NCBI RefSeq assembly: GCF_026262625.1
Contig: NZ_SHNN01000002.1
Location: 620,001-684,000, forward strand
DNA from: Candidatus Litorirhabdus singularis
GTDB taxonomy: Bacteria > Pseudomonadota > Gammaproteobacteria > Pseudomonadales > Halieaceae
Direction of reading: 5' to 3'
Length of the DNA stretch: 64,000 nucleotides
Both the position numbers and the translations under genes were made by a program. The notes under the pieces are model-generated. The model saw nothing but the letters and a program-made list of their open reading frames with translations. It searched no databases and had not been told where the DNA came from. Below are positions 36,375 through 47,107 of this stretch, piece by piece; position 1 is the first letter of the stretch, and each line of letters begins with the position of its first letter.

Positions 36375-37285
36375 CAGCGCCTCCTCACGCGCTGCGCAAG
36401 ATTGCCACAGCGAGCAGGCAACGGTCCTTCAATGCCCAACTCAAGTAACCACCCCTGCAACGCCAGCAGCGGCTCTGCTTGTAACTGGTAGGCGGATGGC
36501 AATACGTTTACCTCTTCAATATGCTCGGCTAACTGCACCAGACTGCGCGCCAGCAGCGCCTGCCCCCAATGTTGCTGAAGATTCTGACTAATTCTGGCGG
36601 CGCCGCGCACACCGCTTTGCGCTAGCTGATCGAATCGATAGCGTAACTGGTCTAGTGAACCAAAGGTTTGCAACAACTGTGCGGCGGTCTTGGCGCCTAC
36701 CCCCGGTACACCAGGAATATCGTCACTGGGGTCGCCTACCAATGCCAGATAATCGGCCATCTGCTCGGGTGCGACACCGAATTTCTCCGTAAATTGCTCG
36801 CGCTGCATACGACTGCCGCTGGCGGCATCCCAGAGCACATCGCCGGCTCCCAACAGTAGCTGTCCCAGATCCTTGTCGCGGCTGATCACACAGCAGTCCT
36901 GCCCCTGCTCTCTAGCCAACCGTGCCAAGCTACTTATATAGTCGTCAGCTTCATATTTAATGCCACTGTAGGCGGGAATGCCAAGAACTTCTGTCAACTC
37001 CCTGCAGCAGCGCAATTGCAGCGCCAAAGCTTCATCGGGAAGCTCACGACTGGCCTTATAGCCGGCATACAACTTGTTGCGAAAACAGGTTCGCAGACTT
37101 TCATCAAAAGCCGCAGCAACAATGACCGGCTGGTCGGCGCTAACCTCTTCGAGTAAATCGAGCATAAAGGCAGCGTACCCATAGACCGCATTCAGCGGGA
37201 AGCCATCTGGCGTGCGCCAACGATCCGGCAAGGAGAACCAGGCCCGAAAAATATAAATAGAGGCATCCACTAGGTAAACCGGCAT
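36374..37285 (-). CDS. 5'-3' exonuclease (Pol I N-terminal domain-like)
   Basis: A 303-residue stand-alone FEN/5' nuclease. Metal-binding acidic residues are visible in LVDASIYIF, AAAFDES, KYEADDYISSLA and CVISRDKDLGQLL, and the helix-3-turn-helix in DPSDDIPGVPGVGAKTAAQLL. It resembles E. coli Xni but is about 50 residues longer and keeps all acidic sites, so I leave the symbol blank. ATG 37285 has AGG eight bases upstream and shares a base with the epmC stop. Confidence 0.85.
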   Translation of the reverse strand: MPVYLVDASIYIFRAWFSLPDRWRTPDGFPLNAVYGYAAFMLDLLEEVSADQPVIVAAAFDESLRTCFRNKLYAGYKASRELPDEALALQLRCCRELTEVLGIPAYSGIKYEADDYISSLARLAREQGQDCCVISRDKDLGQLLLGAGDVLWDAASGSRMQREQFTEKFGVAPEQMADYLALVGDPSDDIPGVPGVGAKTAAQLLQTFGSLDQLRYRFDQLAQSGVRGAARISQNLQQHWGQALLARSLVQLAEHIEEVNVLPSAYQLQAEPLLALQGWLLELGIEGPLPARCGNLAQRVRRR

Positions 37286-37836
37286 CACAGGCACCTGCTG
37301 AAACTATTCTGGAGGGCGTCAAACACCTCTATCTGCGGTGTGGCGAGACCACCGAATTCCTCCGCCAAGGCTAATCTGAAAGCGCCTGCGCGCTGCCCCA
37401 AGCCCTCTTCACACAGGCGCTGCGCCTGCTTAATCACCTGTCGTTCGAAACTGTCAGCGTCAATCGTCTCACCGGTCAGGTTATCGGCACTGATGTGAAA
37501 GTCCTGGGCGCAGGCCAGGCTGAAATGCCATTCCAGAGCCTGGGGCAATGCCTCCACAGCCTCAAACTCTTGCTGCTGGCGGCCACTGCGGCCATCAGGC
37601 TGATACCAATAGCCGTAATCGGGTAGCTGACGCCGCTTGGCTCCAGCGATACACCAATGTGCCACTTCGTGCAGAGCACTGGCAAAATAGTCATCTCGAT
37701 AAAATATCTGGTGCTGCTGTTGAGTCCTGCGTGCAGGTTGGTACAGCGGCTCATCGGCACCGCCGCGTAGCACCGTATTGTGACTATCGCAGAAGCAATC
37801 AGCAAAGACCTGCTCCAATCTAAGCGCGGCTGACAT
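37285..37836 (-). CDS. epmC: elongation factor P hydroxylase
   Basis: EpmC (YfcM) hydroxylates the lysylated EF-P that relieves stalling at polyproline. The 183-residue protein has the iron-binding HEVAHWCIAG motif (His56/His60 region) and the conserved YGYWYQPDGR and FEAVEALPQALEW blocks. It shares one base with tusA upstream and with the exonuclease downstream. Confidence 0.93.
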   Translation of the reverse strand: MSAALRLEQVFADCFCDSHNTVLRGGADEPLYQPARRTQQQHQIFYRDDYFASALHEVAHWCIAGAKRRQLPDYGYWYQPDGRSGRQQQEFEAVEALPQALEWHFSLACAQDFHISADNLTGETIDADSFERQVIKQAQRLCEEGLGQRAGAFRLALAEEFGGLATPQIEVFDALQNSFSRCL

Positions 37837-38075
37837 CAGTCCGGCATCCGCTTGCGAATGGTGTAGTGGTACTCCTGGCCCACCTGCTCCTGCGCCACTA
37901 AGTCGTGACCCAGGAACTCACAAAAACGCGGGATATCACGCGTCGTAGAGGGATCTGTAGCGAGTACCTGCAGGATCTCTCCGGCCGCAATATCCCTGAC
38001 TTTGTTGTGCAATAACATAACCGGCTCTGGACACAACAGACCCCGCGCATCAAGAATATCCCGCACCTTTGTCAT
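37836..38075 (-). CDS. tusA: sulfur carrier protein TusA
   Basis: TusA passes persulfide sulfur from IscS towards the TusBCD relay for 2-thiouridine in tRNA. The 79-residue protein has the catalytic LDARGLLCPEPVM (Cys15) and the C-terminal YHYTIRKR. It overlaps yheU by four bases and epmC by one. Confidence 0.95.
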   Translation of the reverse strand: MTKVRDILDARGLLCPEPVMLLHNKVRDIAAGEILQVLATDPSTTRDIPRFCEFLGHDLVAQEQVGQEYHYTIRKRMPD

Positions 38076-38311
38076 TCCAGCAGCTCCTGAGCCTGCTCAC
38101 GTGGTAGCAAGTCCCACTCTTGGCTATCGCCATCGTATAAGAGGCACAAACTGCCGTCCTGTAATTGCGCTCGCAACCGCCCCACCTTGCCAGCCAGGGT
38201 CAGCTCATAATGCCCGTAGTCAGTGCCGTCGCGACTGGCAAACTCTTCCAGTAACGCTGCCAGCACCTCTTCCGACAGCCGCTGAATAGGAACTTCCACA
38301 AAGTCTGCCAT
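38072..38311 (-). CDS. yheU: YheU-family protein (UPF0270)
   Basis: A 79-residue protein of the UPF0270/YheU family of unknown function. The motif VPIQRLSEEVLAALLEEF followed by SRDGTDYGHYELTLAGKV is diagnostic. It is the first gene of a tightly overlapping series; divergent from the ACT-domain gene across 117 bases in which I see no strong promoter. Confidence 0.88.
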   Translation of the reverse strand: MADFVEVPIQRLSEEVLAALLEEFASRDGTDYGHYELTLAGKVGRLRAQLQDGSLCLLYDGDSQEWDLLPREQAQELLE

Positions 38312-38428
38312 GTTCTCCGTCCGCTATGTTTGCCAAGTCGGTGTTTGAGCTTATTTGGCACCACACTAGGCGCGCCGTGGCTTGGCGGGTAATATACGGC
38401 CTCATGCGGCAAATGTGGAGTCCAAGCG

Positions 38429-38953
38429 GTGGAAACCTCTTTCATCATCACTTTTATTGGCGACGATCGCCCCGGTCTGGTAGAAGAACTATCGGCTGTC
38501 ATTTCTGACCATCAGGGTAACTGGCTGGAGAGCCGTCTATCCCAGCTGGCCGGAAAATTTGCCGGACTGATACGGGTTTCCCTGCCCAGCGACCGCGGCG
38601 CATTGTTGGAAGATGCATTAAAACAGCTGTCCGAACGCGGGCTTAGCGTTCGAGTTCACACCCTGACTGAGGCTGATACCAGCGCTAGCAATGAACGCGC
38701 GATACGCCTGTCCATTATGGGCCCGGATCGACCGGGTATTGTGCGCGAAATCGCCAGCGCCTTGGCGCGGCAAGCGATCAATGTGATTGATATGCACAGT
38801 GATGTGAGCAGTGCTCCGATGAGCGCAGAGCAGCTATTTACCGCCAATGTAGAAGCAGAGATTCCCGCTTCCAGCGACCTTGATGCGCTCACAGACACCT
38901 TGGAGCAAATTGCCAACGACATGTCAGTCGACGTTAATATGGATTTGCTTTAG
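38429..38953 (+). CDS. two-ACT-domain regulator, GcvR-like
   Basis: A 174-residue protein made of two ACT domains: FIITFIGDDRPGLVEELS (residues 5-22) and RLSIMGPDRPGIVREIAS (about 92-109). The layout is that of GcvR, the glycine cleavage repressor partner, but the family also includes related regulators, so glycine as ligand is an inference. GTG start with GGAG eight bases upstream. Its stop overlaps the convergent small membrane gene by four bases. Confidence 0.85.
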   Translation: METSFIITFIGDDRPGLVEELSAVISDHQGNWLESRLSQLAGKFAGLIRVSLPSDRGALLEDALKQLSERGLSVRVHTLTEADTSASNERAIRLSIMGPDRPGIVREIASALARQAINVIDMHSDVSSAPMSAEQLFTANVEAEIPASSDLDALTDTLEQIANDMSVDVNMDLL

Positions 38954-39189
38954 TCGCCACCAAACTGCGCTATTGCCCGCTGCAGCATGCGCAATAACGC
39001 CCGAGCCAGTACCAGCAGGGCTACAAACAGCGCGGCTGCCAACACAATGGTCAAGACGCCCCCCGCGCTGTACAGGAATAACTGTGCCATCTCCCGCGGC
39101 GGGATATCAAAGTGATAAATGGCCGACCAGACCAGAACCACGCTGGCCAGCACGGCTAACAACAGGCTACGACGCTGGCGTGACTTCAT
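38950..39189 (-). CDS. small two-span membrane protein
   Basis: A 79-residue protein with a basic start (MKSRQRRS), a first hydrophobic helix (LLLAVLASVVLVWSAIY) and a second (VLTIVLAAALFVALLVLARALL). I do not recognise the family. ATG 39189 lies within the end of the MFS gene (23-base overlap), so it is read from the same transcript. Confidence 0.65.
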   Translation of the reverse strand: MKSRQRRSLLLAVLASVVLVWSAIYHFDIPPREMAQLFLYSAGGVLTIVLAAALFVALLVLARALLRMLQRAIAQFGGD

Positions 39190-40327
39190 CACTAGCTTCC
39201 TCAATATGAATATATTTCCAGGCGATTATCAGCGCCAGCAAGCTGGCTCCACTGGCCATCAAATAGGTCGCTTGCTGGCTATACTGCCACAGCCACCCAC
39301 TGGCGATTGCGCCCACGGCGCCACCTGCGCCAAAACTTAGACCACTATAAAGAGCCTGCCCCTGGCCAGCTAGTGCCGGCGGGAAAGAGCGTCGAATCAG
39401 TTCAATAGCCACCGCGTGAAAAGCACCAAAAGTCGCCGCATGCAGACACTGCGCCAGCACTAGCAGCAGCCAGTACTGCGCGCCATAGCCAATCAATATC
39501 CATCGCAGTACTGCCAGCGCCAGGCACGCCAGCGTTAACAGCCGGATTCCAAAGCGCGGCAGTACGCGGTGCATAAACAGAAACAGCACCACCTCAGCCA
39601 CTACGCCCAGTGCCCATAGCTGGCCTATAGCGGCACGGCTGTAACCCAGACCCTCCAGGTGCAGACTGAAGAAGGTGTAATAAGGGCCGTGAGCGACCTG
39701 GAGTAGAAAGCACACCAACAAAAAACCCCATACGGTTTTTTTGCGCAATATCTGCCGCAGGCCCGCATTGTTTGCAGCCCGAGGTGGTCGCGCCACATCC
39801 ACTATGAGCAAGCTCGACAACCAGATCGTGGCTAACAGACCCGCCATGACCCATGGCAAGCTGGCAACCGACACCCTGTCAAACCATGCGCCCAGGCCGA
39901 CGACAGCCACGATAAAGCCTACTGAGCCCCACACGCGCAGTTGACTGTAACGATTATACTCGGCGCCCAGGTGAGCCAGAGTAATCACTTCAAACTGGGG
40001 CAGTATCGCGTTCCAGAAAAAGCTATATAAAAGGACAACCAAAAGCAGTGTCGAGAACTCTCGAGAGGCAAAGATGCCGCAGAAACACAGCAACGCTAAC
40101 AATGCACCTAACTGCACAACCCGCAGTCGTTTGCCACTGGCATCGGCAAGCCAACCCCAGAGATTCGGTGCCATGATCTTGGTGGCCATGACGGCACCGC
40201 TCAGATAACCAATCTCCAAAGGGGAAAACCCCTCACCCTCAAGAAACAGGCTCCAGTACGGAACGTAGGCACCCAGCAGAGCGAAATAGAAAAAGTAGAA
40301 CCCAGACAGGCGCCAGTAGGGAAGCAC
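39167..40327 (-). CDS. MFS transporter (PPP/HcaT-like)
   Basis: A 386-residue major facilitator protein with twelve membrane segments. I place the start at GTG 40327, giving VLPYWRLSGFYFFYFALLGAY, the family-typical opening, seven bases after the aroC stop; longer frames run into aroC. The loop LADASGKRLRVVQLG is the conserved motif between helices 2 and 3. It resembles the phenylpropionate permease/HcaT branch (MFS_1_like); its substrate cannot be told. Confidence 0.85.
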   Translation of the reverse strand: MLPYWRLSGFYFFYFALLGAYVPYWSLFLEGEGFSPLEIGYLSGAVMATKIMAPNLWGWLADASGKRLRVVQLGALLALLCFCGIFASREFSTLLLVVLLYSFFWNAILPQFEVITLAHLGAEYNRYSQLRVWGSVGFIVAVVGLGAWFDRVSVASLPWVMAGLLATIWLSSLLIVDVARPPRAANNAGLRQILRKKTVWGFLLVCFLLQVAHGPYYTFFSLHLEGLGYSRAAIGQLWALGVVAEVVLFLFMHRVLPRFGIRLLTLACLALAVLRWILIGYGAQYWLLLVLAQCLHAATFGAFHAVAIELIRRSFPPALAGQGQALYSGLSFGAGGAVGAIASGWLWQYSQQATYLMASGASLLALIIAWKYIHIEEASDEVTPAS

Positions 40328-40334
40328 TAGTGAA

Positions 40335-41444
40335 TTAGAGCCCCTCTGGGCCGGCACTGGCTGGTAATATCGGTGTCTCACAGGTGACATCGGCATTCTG
40401 CGCCCGATGGCGTAGATAGTGGTCCATAAGCACCAGCGCCAGCATAGCTTCGGCAATCGGCGTGGCTCTAATACCGACACAGGGGTCGTGGCGACCGTGT
40501 GTAGCCACTTCCATTGCCGCACCGCTCGTGTCAATACTATCACCGGGGAGACGAATGCTAGAGGTTGGTTTCAAGGCAATACTAACCGTAACATCCTGGC
40601 CGCTGGAAATTCCGCCCAACACGCCACCGGCATTGTTGCTATGAAAACCCGCCGGCGACATCAAATCGCGATGCTCGCTGCCCTTCTGCTCGACCGCGTC
40701 AAAGCCTGCGCCAACTTCTACCCCTTTGACCGCGTTAATACCCATCATCGCTGCGGCGATGTCAGCATCCAAGCGATCGAAAACCGGCTCGCCCAGGCCC
40801 GGCGGCACACCGCTGGCAACCACGTTGATACGCGCGCCAATGGAGTCGCCGGACTTATTCAGCGCAGCCATGTAGGTCTCCATTTCCTGAACCCGCTCTG
40901 CATCAGGACAAAAAAATGGATTACGTTCTACTTCTTCCCAATCGTGATTGATGGCTGCTATCGGCCCAAGCTGCGCCAGATAGCCGCGCACCAGCATGCC
41001 ACGCGCAGCCAGATACTTTTTAGCAATGGCTCCGGCAGCTACGCGCATGGCAGTCTCTCGCGCCGACGAACGACCGCCGCCACGATAATCTCTAAAGCCA
41101 TATTTCTGATTATAGGTGTAGTCCGCATGTGCCGGTCTGAAAGTGGTTTTAATGTTGCCATAGTCCTTACTGCGCTGATCAGTGTTCTGAATCAACAGCC
41201 CGATCGGCGTGCCGGTGGTAACGCCCTCAAATACACCGGACAGAATTTGCACCTCATCCGCTTCGCGACGTTGGGTGGTAAAACGGGATGTACCGGGTTT
41301 GCGCCGGTTGAGATCAGTTTGTAAATCAGCTGCCGACAACTCTAGTCCCGGCGGACAGCCATCTACCACACAGCCCAGCGCGGGGCCATGACTCTCGCCA
41401 AAGCTGGTTACTGTGAATAACTTGCCAAATGTATTCCCTGCCAT
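40335..41444 (-). CDS. aroC: chorismate synthase
   Basis: AroC makes chorismate from EPSP with reduced FMN, the last step of the shikimate pathway. The 369-residue protein has the signatures [42 protein letters not shown]-type FMN site and [12 protein letters not shown]. Length is normal. It is followed by the MFS gene after seven bases and lies 49 bases from prmB. Confidence 0.98.
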   Translation of the reverse strand: MAGNTFGKLFTVTSFGESHGPALGCVVDGCPPGLELSAADLQTDLNRRKPGTSRFTTQRREADEVQILSGVFEGVTTGTPIGLLIQNTDQRSKDYGNIKTTFRPAHADYTYNQKYGFRDYRGGGRSSARETAMRVAAGAIAKKYLAARGMLVRGYLAQLGPIAAINHDWEEVERNPFFCPDAERVQEMETYMAALNKSGDSIGARINVVASGVPPGLGEPVFDRLDADIAAAMMGINAVKGVEVGAGFDAVEQKGSEHRDLMSPAGFHSNNAGGVLGGISSGQDVTVSIALKPTSSIRLPGDSIDTSGAAMEVATHGRHDPCVGIRATPIAEAMLALVLMDHYLRHRAQNADVTCETPILPASAGPEGL

Positions 41445-41493
41445 GAGATGACTGCGACCCAGAGACTAAAATGAGAGCAATATTATAAAGGTT

Positions 41494-42411
41494 TCAGGCG
41501 AAGCTTGCCCCGCTTTGCAGCAATTCTTGTGCAGTAAGCACGAAAACACCATGGCCACCGCGCTCCAGCTCTATCCAGGTAAACGGCACATCTGGAAAGG
41601 CCTCTTCCAGCGCTTCCCAGCTATTGCCGACTTCGGCCACCAACAGGCCATCAGGGGCCAGAAAGTGCGGCGCTTGCTGCAGAATAATCGTAATCGCTTC
41701 CAGCCCGTCGCTCCCCGACCCCAGCGCCAAAGCAGGTTCGTGTCGATATTCTGCCGGCATAGCCTGCAGATCATTAACATCTACGTACGGCGGATTAGTC
41801 ACTATTAGATCGTATTGCTTGCCCCGCACTGCTGCGAACATATCGGACTCAATGACTGTGACGCGCTGCTCCAGATCCAGCCGCTGCGCGTTCTCAGCCG
41901 CCAGCCCCAACGCCTCCTCTGATATATCCAGCAAATCGACACTAACCTCCGGCAACCAGGCGGCGATGGCAAGACCAATGCAGCCACTGCCACAACACAT
42001 ATCCAACACCCGGCGTGGATTCACGCCGGGATACCAGGGAACAAATTCGGTTTCAATCAGTTCGGCTATCGGCGAGCGCGGAATAATTGCTCGAGTATCT
42101 ATCAAGAATTCCAGGCCCGCGAACCAGGCCCGCCCAGTCAAATACGGTACTGGAATACGCTCGTCAACACGGCGCCTGGCCAACTCAATCACTCGCTCTT
42201 TCTCGTTATCGGCGACCACACAATCCAGAATTGATGGGTCCGCCTCCAATGACAGGCGTAACCCGCCCAATACCAGATGCAACGCTTCATCCCAGGCATT
42301 GTCCGTGCCGTGACCGTAGAACAAATCGGCCGCTTCAAAGCACTCACGCGCCCAGCGTATGCAATCACCGACCGTATCCAACTGGTGTTTCAATTTTTGC
42401 TGCTCATTCAT
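41494..42411 (-). CDS. prmB: 50S ribosomal protein L3 glutamine methyltransferase
   Basis: PrmB methylates a glutamine of ribosomal protein uL3. The 305-residue protein has a helical N-terminal domain, the SAM site VLDMCCGSGCIGLA (about 136-149) and the catalytic TNPPYVDVNDL. The family marker PYLTGRAWFAGLEF precedes it. It lies upstream of aroC, the usual arrangement, and is divergent from folE. Confidence 0.96.
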   Translation of the reverse strand: MNEQQKLKHQLDTVGDCIRWARECFEAADLFYGHGTDNAWDEALHLVLGGLRLSLEADPSILDCVVADNEKERVIELARRRVDERIPVPYLTGRAWFAGLEFLIDTRAIIPRSPIAELIETEFVPWYPGVNPRRVLDMCCGSGCIGLAIAAWLPEVSVDLLDISEEALGLAAENAQRLDLEQRVTVIESDMFAAVRGKQYDLIVTNPPYVDVNDLQAMPAEYRHEPALALGSGSDGLEAITIILQQAPHFLAPDGLLVAEVGNSWEALEEAFPDVPFTWIELERGGHGVFVLTAQELLQSGASFA

Positions 42412-42420
42412 GACTGCAGT

Positions 42421-42448
42421 TTAACCCGCGGCGCCAAATTGCCATAAT
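42421..42448 (+). promoter_or_regulatory. candidate folE promoter
   Basis: -35 TTAACC (42421-42426), 16-base spacer, -10 CATAAT (42443-42448). Both are near consensus; 55 bases before the folE ATG. Confidence 0.45.
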
Positions 42449-42502
42449 CTGGTGGTGTTGGTAACATCCGCCTCCACCCTAATGCCAACGCAGAGGAATG
42501 CC

Positions 42503-43051
42503 ATGGAAGACGCTTTTGCACGGATTATCACCGCCTGCGGTGAAGACCTGAACCGTCCAGGTTTACTTGATACCCCGAAACGGGCGGCCAAGGCGTTCGA
42601 GTTTCTGACTCACGGCTACCGGCAGAACGTTGAAGACATTGTAAATAACGCGCTGTTTCCGTCCGATTCCAGTGAGATGGTGTTAGTGCAGGATATTGAG
42701 ATGTATTCGATGTGTGAACATCACCTGTTACCGTTCATTGGCAAGTGCCATGTCGCTTATATCCCTAATGGCAAGGTGCTGGGTCTATCCAAGATTGCCA
42801 GAATCGTCGACTTATACGCGCGGCGCCTACAAATCCAGGAGCAGCTGACCACTCAAATCGCGCAAACGGTAATGGAAGTCACTGAATCAGAAGGTTGCGG
42901 CGTGATCATTGAAGCCCAGCATATGTGCATGATGATGCGCGGCGTTGAGAAGCAAAACTCATTGATGAAAACCTCGGCCATGCTGGGCAGTTTTCGTTCC
43001 AATCAGCCTACCCGCAATGAGTTTCTGTCCCTGCTAAAAATCAGCCGCTAA
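42503..43051 (+). CDS. folE: GTP cyclohydrolase I
   Basis: FolE converts GTP to dihydroneopterin triphosphate for folate. The 182-residue protein has zinc ligands in CEHHLLPF and [12 protein letters not shown] and the active-site SMCEHH block. ATG 42503 has GAGGA five bases upstream; two in-frame upstream starts exist but lack a site. The stop overlaps a convergent gene by four bases. Confidence 0.96.
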   Translation: MEDAFARIITACGEDLNRPGLLDTPKRAAKAFEFLTHGYRQNVEDIVNNALFPSDSSEMVLVQDIEMYSMCEHHLLPFIGKCHVAYIPNGKVLGLSKIARIVDLYARRLQIQEQLTTQIAQTVMEVTESEGCGVIIEAQHMCMMMRGVEKQNSLMKTSAMLGSFRSNQPTRNEFLSLLKISR

Positions 43052-43599
43052 TTACTGTGGCGAATCAAATCGAGATGCAGGTAGTGGCGTCGATTGGCTC
43101 TGTCTATAGCATAAATTACGTAGGTGTAAGTCGCACCATCTTGCTGAATGCGCGCCACCAAATATTGCTGTCGCTCGTCATGGCCGTATAGCAGGCGTTG
43201 ATCGAAAACACGGCTAGCCCACTGTGCACTGCTGCCACAGCTGCGCCCATCGCACTCAAACAGCACCTGAGCGTTTTCAGTCACCTGATCCCGCATCCAT
43301 TCGAACGCTTCCTGAGCAGTATAATCTTGGTTAATCGCCCAAGTTAGGCGCAGCAATTCGCCATCAATCTGCTCTGATTCTTTGTGGCGCCAGCGGCCAC
43401 CCACTTTTTGCATAGCACCCAGACCCAGCAAGTAATCCACCTCCGTAGGCCCCTGCTCAACTGCCTGCGTACTGTGCGGATAGGGCTCTGGAAGGAACTC
43501 GGCAAAGATAGCAGGAGACAGCGCCGGCAACGGATCGGCGGCATATGCCACCGAGGCTGCCAACCAAACCAGTACACTTACTACCATTCGCTGCATCAT
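43048..43599 (-). CDS. DUF4892-domain secreted protein
   Basis: A 183-residue protein with a signal peptide ([18 protein letters not shown]) and the DUF4892 pattern: [19 protein letters not shown], then [10 protein letters not shown], then [21 protein letters not shown] with a likely disulfide, then [14 protein letters not shown]. Function unknown. It begins one base into the sixA stop (TAATG), so expression is coupled to sixA. Confidence 0.8.
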   Translation of the reverse strand: MMQRMVVSVLVWLAASVAYAADPLPALSPAIFAEFLPEPYPHSTQAVEQGPTEVDYLLGLGAMQKVGGRWRHKESEQIDGELLRLTWAINQDYTAQEAFEWMRDQVTENAQVLFECDGRSCGSSAQWASRVFDQRLLYGHDERQQYLVARIQQDGATYTYVIYAIDRANRRHYLHLDLIRHSN

Positions 43600-44078
43600 T
43601 AAGTCCTGAATTCAAACAGAGGTGGCCACGCGTAAAAGGCCTGATTGGCGCAACCGCGCGCGGGTAACTCGGCATCTAATGCTACCAGACCCGCCGGTGG
43701 ATATCCGGGCAGATCGTAGTCACCACTGGTGCCGTTGCACAGCCAGGCCACTAATTCCGCGACCAGGGGTAGATGGCTAACCAGCAGCACGCAGTCAAGG
43801 TTCAGATCATGCAACACTGACTCAACTCGCTCCGGCGTTGACTCCGGCACCAACTCTGCGGTTTCTTGAAACGGTAAACCCGGCAAATACTCACCCACAA
43901 TCGCTGCGGTTTGACGGGCTCGAAGCTTGGGGCTGTGCACGATCGCTTGCGGTAACGGGAGCTCTTGTAACAGTTTGCCAACACTCGCTACCTGCTGCCG
44001 ACCTCTAGCAGTCAGCGCCTGTTCTTCGGTTGCAACGCTACGAGCGGCTTCACCGTGGCGCAACACATAGATTCTCAC
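43599..44078 (-). CDS. sixA: phosphohistidine phosphatase SixA
   Basis: A 159-residue histidine phosphatase starting [14 protein letters not shown] with the RHG active site at residues 7-9 and the second histidine in [12 protein letters not shown]. SixA dephosphorylates histidine phosphotransfer proteins. Its ATG overlaps the gpsA stop by four bases. Confidence 0.93.
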   Translation of the reverse strand: MRIYVLRHGEAARSVATEEQALTARGRQQVASVGKLLQELPLPQAIVHSPKLRARQTAAIVGEYLPGLPFQETAELVPESTPERVESVLHDLNLDCVLLVSHLPLVAELVAWLCNGTSGDYDLPGYPPAGLVALDAELPARGCANQAFYAWPPLFEFRT

Positions 44079-45103
44079 TCGGAATCCTTGCGCACTGCGA
44101 ACTCCACGTCGTGGGTTTGCTCCGCCATCATCATACCGCCAATGACGCCAGCGAGATCCTGCCGCTCATAGAGTATGGCATACAGGCCAGACATCAATGG
44201 CATGTATACCGAGCGAGCGTCGGCCGCCTGCTTCAGCGAACCCAACGTATTAACCCCTTCTGCAACCTGACCCAGCTCAGCAACGATGTCGTCAAGCGCG
44301 CGCCCCTGACCAAGCTCAAAACCTACGCGGTAATTGCGACTGAGCGGCGAGGAACAGGTGACGATCAAGTCACCGACGCCGGACAAGCCCAGAAAGGTCA
44401 GCGGGTTGGCGCCCATATCTACTGCAAAGCGCGACATCTCGGCCAAACTGCGCGTCAGCAGCATACCCATCGTATTCTCACCGACCTCAAGCGCCGCACC
44501 CAAGCCGGCCATAATGGCATACACATTCTTGAGCGCACCGCCCAGCTCTACTCCGTACCTATCGTGACTGGCGTAGACCCTGAAATTGCCACTGTGTAAC
44601 AACCCCTGAACCAGTTGCACCAACGCGTCATCGGCACTGGCTATCACCGTTCCTGTGAGCTGCCCATCGGCAATTTCGCGGGCAAGATTGGGGCCGCTAA
44701 GTACGCCCAGGCGGTGCTTGGGGAGTTCGTCTTCCAAGACCTGGCTCATCAGCTTAAAGCTCTCTGCCTCGATACCCTTGGTCATGCTAATGACCACAGC
44801 CTGAGCATCCAGATGCTTGCCGACCTCGCGCGCCACTTGTCGGCAGGAACTGCTGGGCACCGCCATAAACAGCACGTCGACATCGGCCACAGCGTCCGCA
44901 AGGTCGGTAGTCGCGCGCAGCCCGCGGTGCAGCGGGTAATCAGGCAGGTAGGCTGAATTGACATGTTCAGCGTTCACTGTGCGCGCGACTTCTGCATTGC
45001 GCATCCACAGCGACACCGCATGCCCATTAGCGGCCACAATGTTGGCAATGACAGTACCGAAACTACCACCGCCAATCACCGCTACCCGGTGCTCTGTACC
45101 CAT
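44075..45103 (-). CDS. gpsA: glycerol-3-phosphate dehydrogenase (NAD(P)+)
   Basis: GpsA makes glycerol-3-phosphate for phospholipids. The 342-residue protein has the NAD site [15 protein letters not shown] (residues 8-22) and the catalytic lysine in [14 protein letters not shown], plus the substrate block [13 protein letters not shown]. It starts 40 bases after the htpG stop and is followed by sixA and a DUF4892 gene with overlaps. Confidence 0.97.
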   Translation of the reverse strand: MGTEHRVAVIGGGSFGTVIANIVAANGHAVSLWMRNAEVARTVNAEHVNSAYLPDYPLHRGLRATTDLADAVADVDVLFMAVPSSSCRQVAREVGKHLDAQAVVISMTKGIEAESFKLMSQVLEDELPKHRLGVLSGPNLAREIADGQLTGTVIASADDALVQLVQGLLHSGNFRVYASHDRYGVELGGALKNVYAIMAGLGAALEVGENTMGMLLTRSLAEMSRFAVDMGANPLTFLGLSGVGDLIVTCSSPLSRNYRVGFELGQGRALDDIVAELGQVAEGVNTLGSLKQAADARSVYMPLMSGLYAILYERQDLAGVIGGMMMAEQTHDVEFAVRKDSE

Positions 45104-45143
45104 ACTCAGTGTCCTGCCCCGTGGCCTTACAGCCTGCCCTGAA

Positions 45144-47069
45144 TCAGTGACTCAGTTCAAGTAACAACTTATTCAACCGCGCTACATAGCCCGCTGGGTC
45201 TTCCAACTGACCACCCTCTGCCAGATGGGCCTGATCAAAGATAACGCTGGCAAGGTCACTAAAACGATCCTCATCCGCCTCCTGATCCAGCTTTTGCAGC
45301 AGTGGATGTTGGCTATTAATTTCCAAAATCGGTTTTGAATCGGGGACTGCCTGCCCGGCCGACTCCATAATCCGCCGCATCTGGGCTCCCATATCGTGGT
45401 CGCCGACCACCAAACAAGCCGGGGAGTCAGTCAGTCTGGAGGTCGCCCGGACATCCTCTACCCGTGCTTCCAACGCCACTTTCAATCTCTCCACCAGCGC
45501 TTCGCTATCCTTTTGCAGCTGCTCCTGTTCCTGCTTGTCCTCTTCTGACAAGTCACCCAGATCAAGCTCTCCGCGGGCTACATCCTGGAACTGCTTATCT
45601 TTGTATTCCATCATGTGGTTAATCAGCCAGTCGTCGACGCGATCAGTCAGCAACAATACCTCGATACCCTTCTTGTGGAACACTTCAAGGTGCGGGCTAT
45701 TGCGAGCGGTGTTGTAGTTCTCCGCTACCACATAGAAAATTTTGTCCTGCCCTTCCTGCATCCGCTCAATGTAATCATCCAAACTCTGAGTCTGTGCCTC
45801 AGCATCGCCTTGAGTGGTGGCAAAACGCAACAAGCCGGCAATCTTCTCCTTATTGGCCATGTCCTCAGCCGGTCCCTCCTTCAGCACCTGACCGAAGGTA
45901 TCCCAGAACGTCTGATAGTCCTCGCTGTCCTTTTTCTTGGCCATTTTGGCCAACATATCCAGTACGCGTTTGGTTAACGCTGAGCGCATCGAATCTACCG
46001 CCGGGTCCTGCTGCAGAATTTCCCGTGACACATTGAGCGACAGGTCATTGGAATCTACGACTCCTTTGACAAAACGCAGGTACATCGGCAGAAACTGCTC
46101 TGCCTCGTCCATGATAAAGGTGCGTTGAACGTACAACTTCACGCCGCGGGTCATCTCACGATTCCACATATCAAAAGGCGCGCGGGTAGGGATATACAGC
46201 AAGCTGGTGTATTCAAACTTACCTTCAACCTTGTTGTGACTCCATTTTAGCGGCGGTTCAAAGTCATTGGATATATGCTTGTAAAATTCCAGGTATTCCT
46301 CTTCGCTGACATCATCGCGGCTGCGCGTCCACAGTGCTTGAGCCTCATTAATGGCCTCAAACTCGGGCTCAGCAACAGACTCAGTGGCGCCTTCCTCGGC
46401 ATCCGGGTCAACCGCAGGCGCCGGCTTGGCCATCAGTACGGGCACTGAAATATGATCAGAGTATTTCTTTATAACGCTGCGCACACGCCAGTCATCAGAA
46501 AAATCAGTGCAGTCGCTCTTCAAATGCAAAATGATGGTCGTGCCGCGCGCGTCCTTCTCGGTGGCTTCAATAGAAAACTCTGCCTCACCGTGGGACTCCC
46601 AAAGGACTGCCTGATCAACAGCGGCACCGGCCCGGCGAGTTACGACCTCGACCCGATCGGCAACAATAAACGCCGAGTAGAATCCAACCCCGAACTGACC
46701 AATCAGCTGCGAGTCTTTTTTCTCATCACCGGTCAGAGACTGCAAAAACTGCGCAGTACCAGATTTAGCAATAGTACCCAGATTCTCAATCACCTCGTCG
46801 CGCGACATGCCAATACCATTGTCACTGATGGTCAGGGTATTGGCGTCTTTGTCAGCTTCCACTCGAATACTCAGCTGCGGGTCAGTTTCCAGCAGCGAGG
46901 CATCGGAGAGCGCTTCAAAGCGCAACTTGTCAATGGCATCGGAGGCATTGGATACAAGCTCACGCAGGAATATCTCCTGATTGCTATACAGGGAGTGAAT
47001 CATCAGATGCAATAGCTGCTTGGCTTCAGTCTGAAAGCCCAATGTTTCTTTATTGGCGTCGGCAGTCAT
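45144..47069 (-). CDS. htpG: molecular chaperone HtpG (Hsp90)
   Basis: Bacterial Hsp90, 641 residues. The GHKL ATPase motifs are clear: [29 protein letters not shown] and [15 protein letters not shown] in the N-terminal domain, followed by the middle and C-terminal dimerisation domains. A near-perfect sigma-32 promoter lies 39-66 bases upstream. Confidence 0.98.
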   Translation of the reverse strand: MTADANKETLGFQTEAKQLLHLMIHSLYSNQEIFLRELVSNASDAIDKLRFEALSDASLLETDPQLSIRVEADKDANTLTISDNGIGMSRDEVIENLGTIAKSGTAQFLQSLTGDEKKDSQLIGQFGVGFYSAFIVADRVEVVTRRAGAAVDQAVLWESHGEAEFSIEATEKDARGTTIILHLKSDCTDFSDDWRVRSVIKKYSDHISVPVLMAKPAPAVDPDAEEGATESVAEPEFEAINEAQALWTRSRDDVSEEEYLEFYKHISNDFEPPLKWSHNKVEGKFEYTSLLYIPTRAPFDMWNREMTRGVKLYVQRTFIMDEAEQFLPMYLRFVKGVVDSNDLSLNVSREILQQDPAVDSMRSALTKRVLDMLAKMAKKKDSEDYQTFWDTFGQVLKEGPAEDMANKEKIAGLLRFATTQGDAEAQTQSLDDYIERMQEGQDKIFYVVAENYNTARNSPHLEVFHKKGIEVLLLTDRVDDWLINHMMEYKDKQFQDVARGELDLGDLSEEDKQEQEQLQKDSEALVERLKVALEARVEDVRATSRLTDSPACLVVGDHDMGAQMRRIMESAGQAVPDSKPILEINSQHPLLQKLDQEADEDRFSDLASVIFDQAHLAEGGQLEDPAGYVARLNKLLLELSH

Positions 47070-47107
47070 AGGTGTTTAATCTCCAGTCATCAAAAATCGC
47101 CCACTGT

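Noticed and set aside
40419-41324. 301-codon open frame on the plus strand
   Set aside because: Antisense to aroC; a codon-bias artefact of the real gene.
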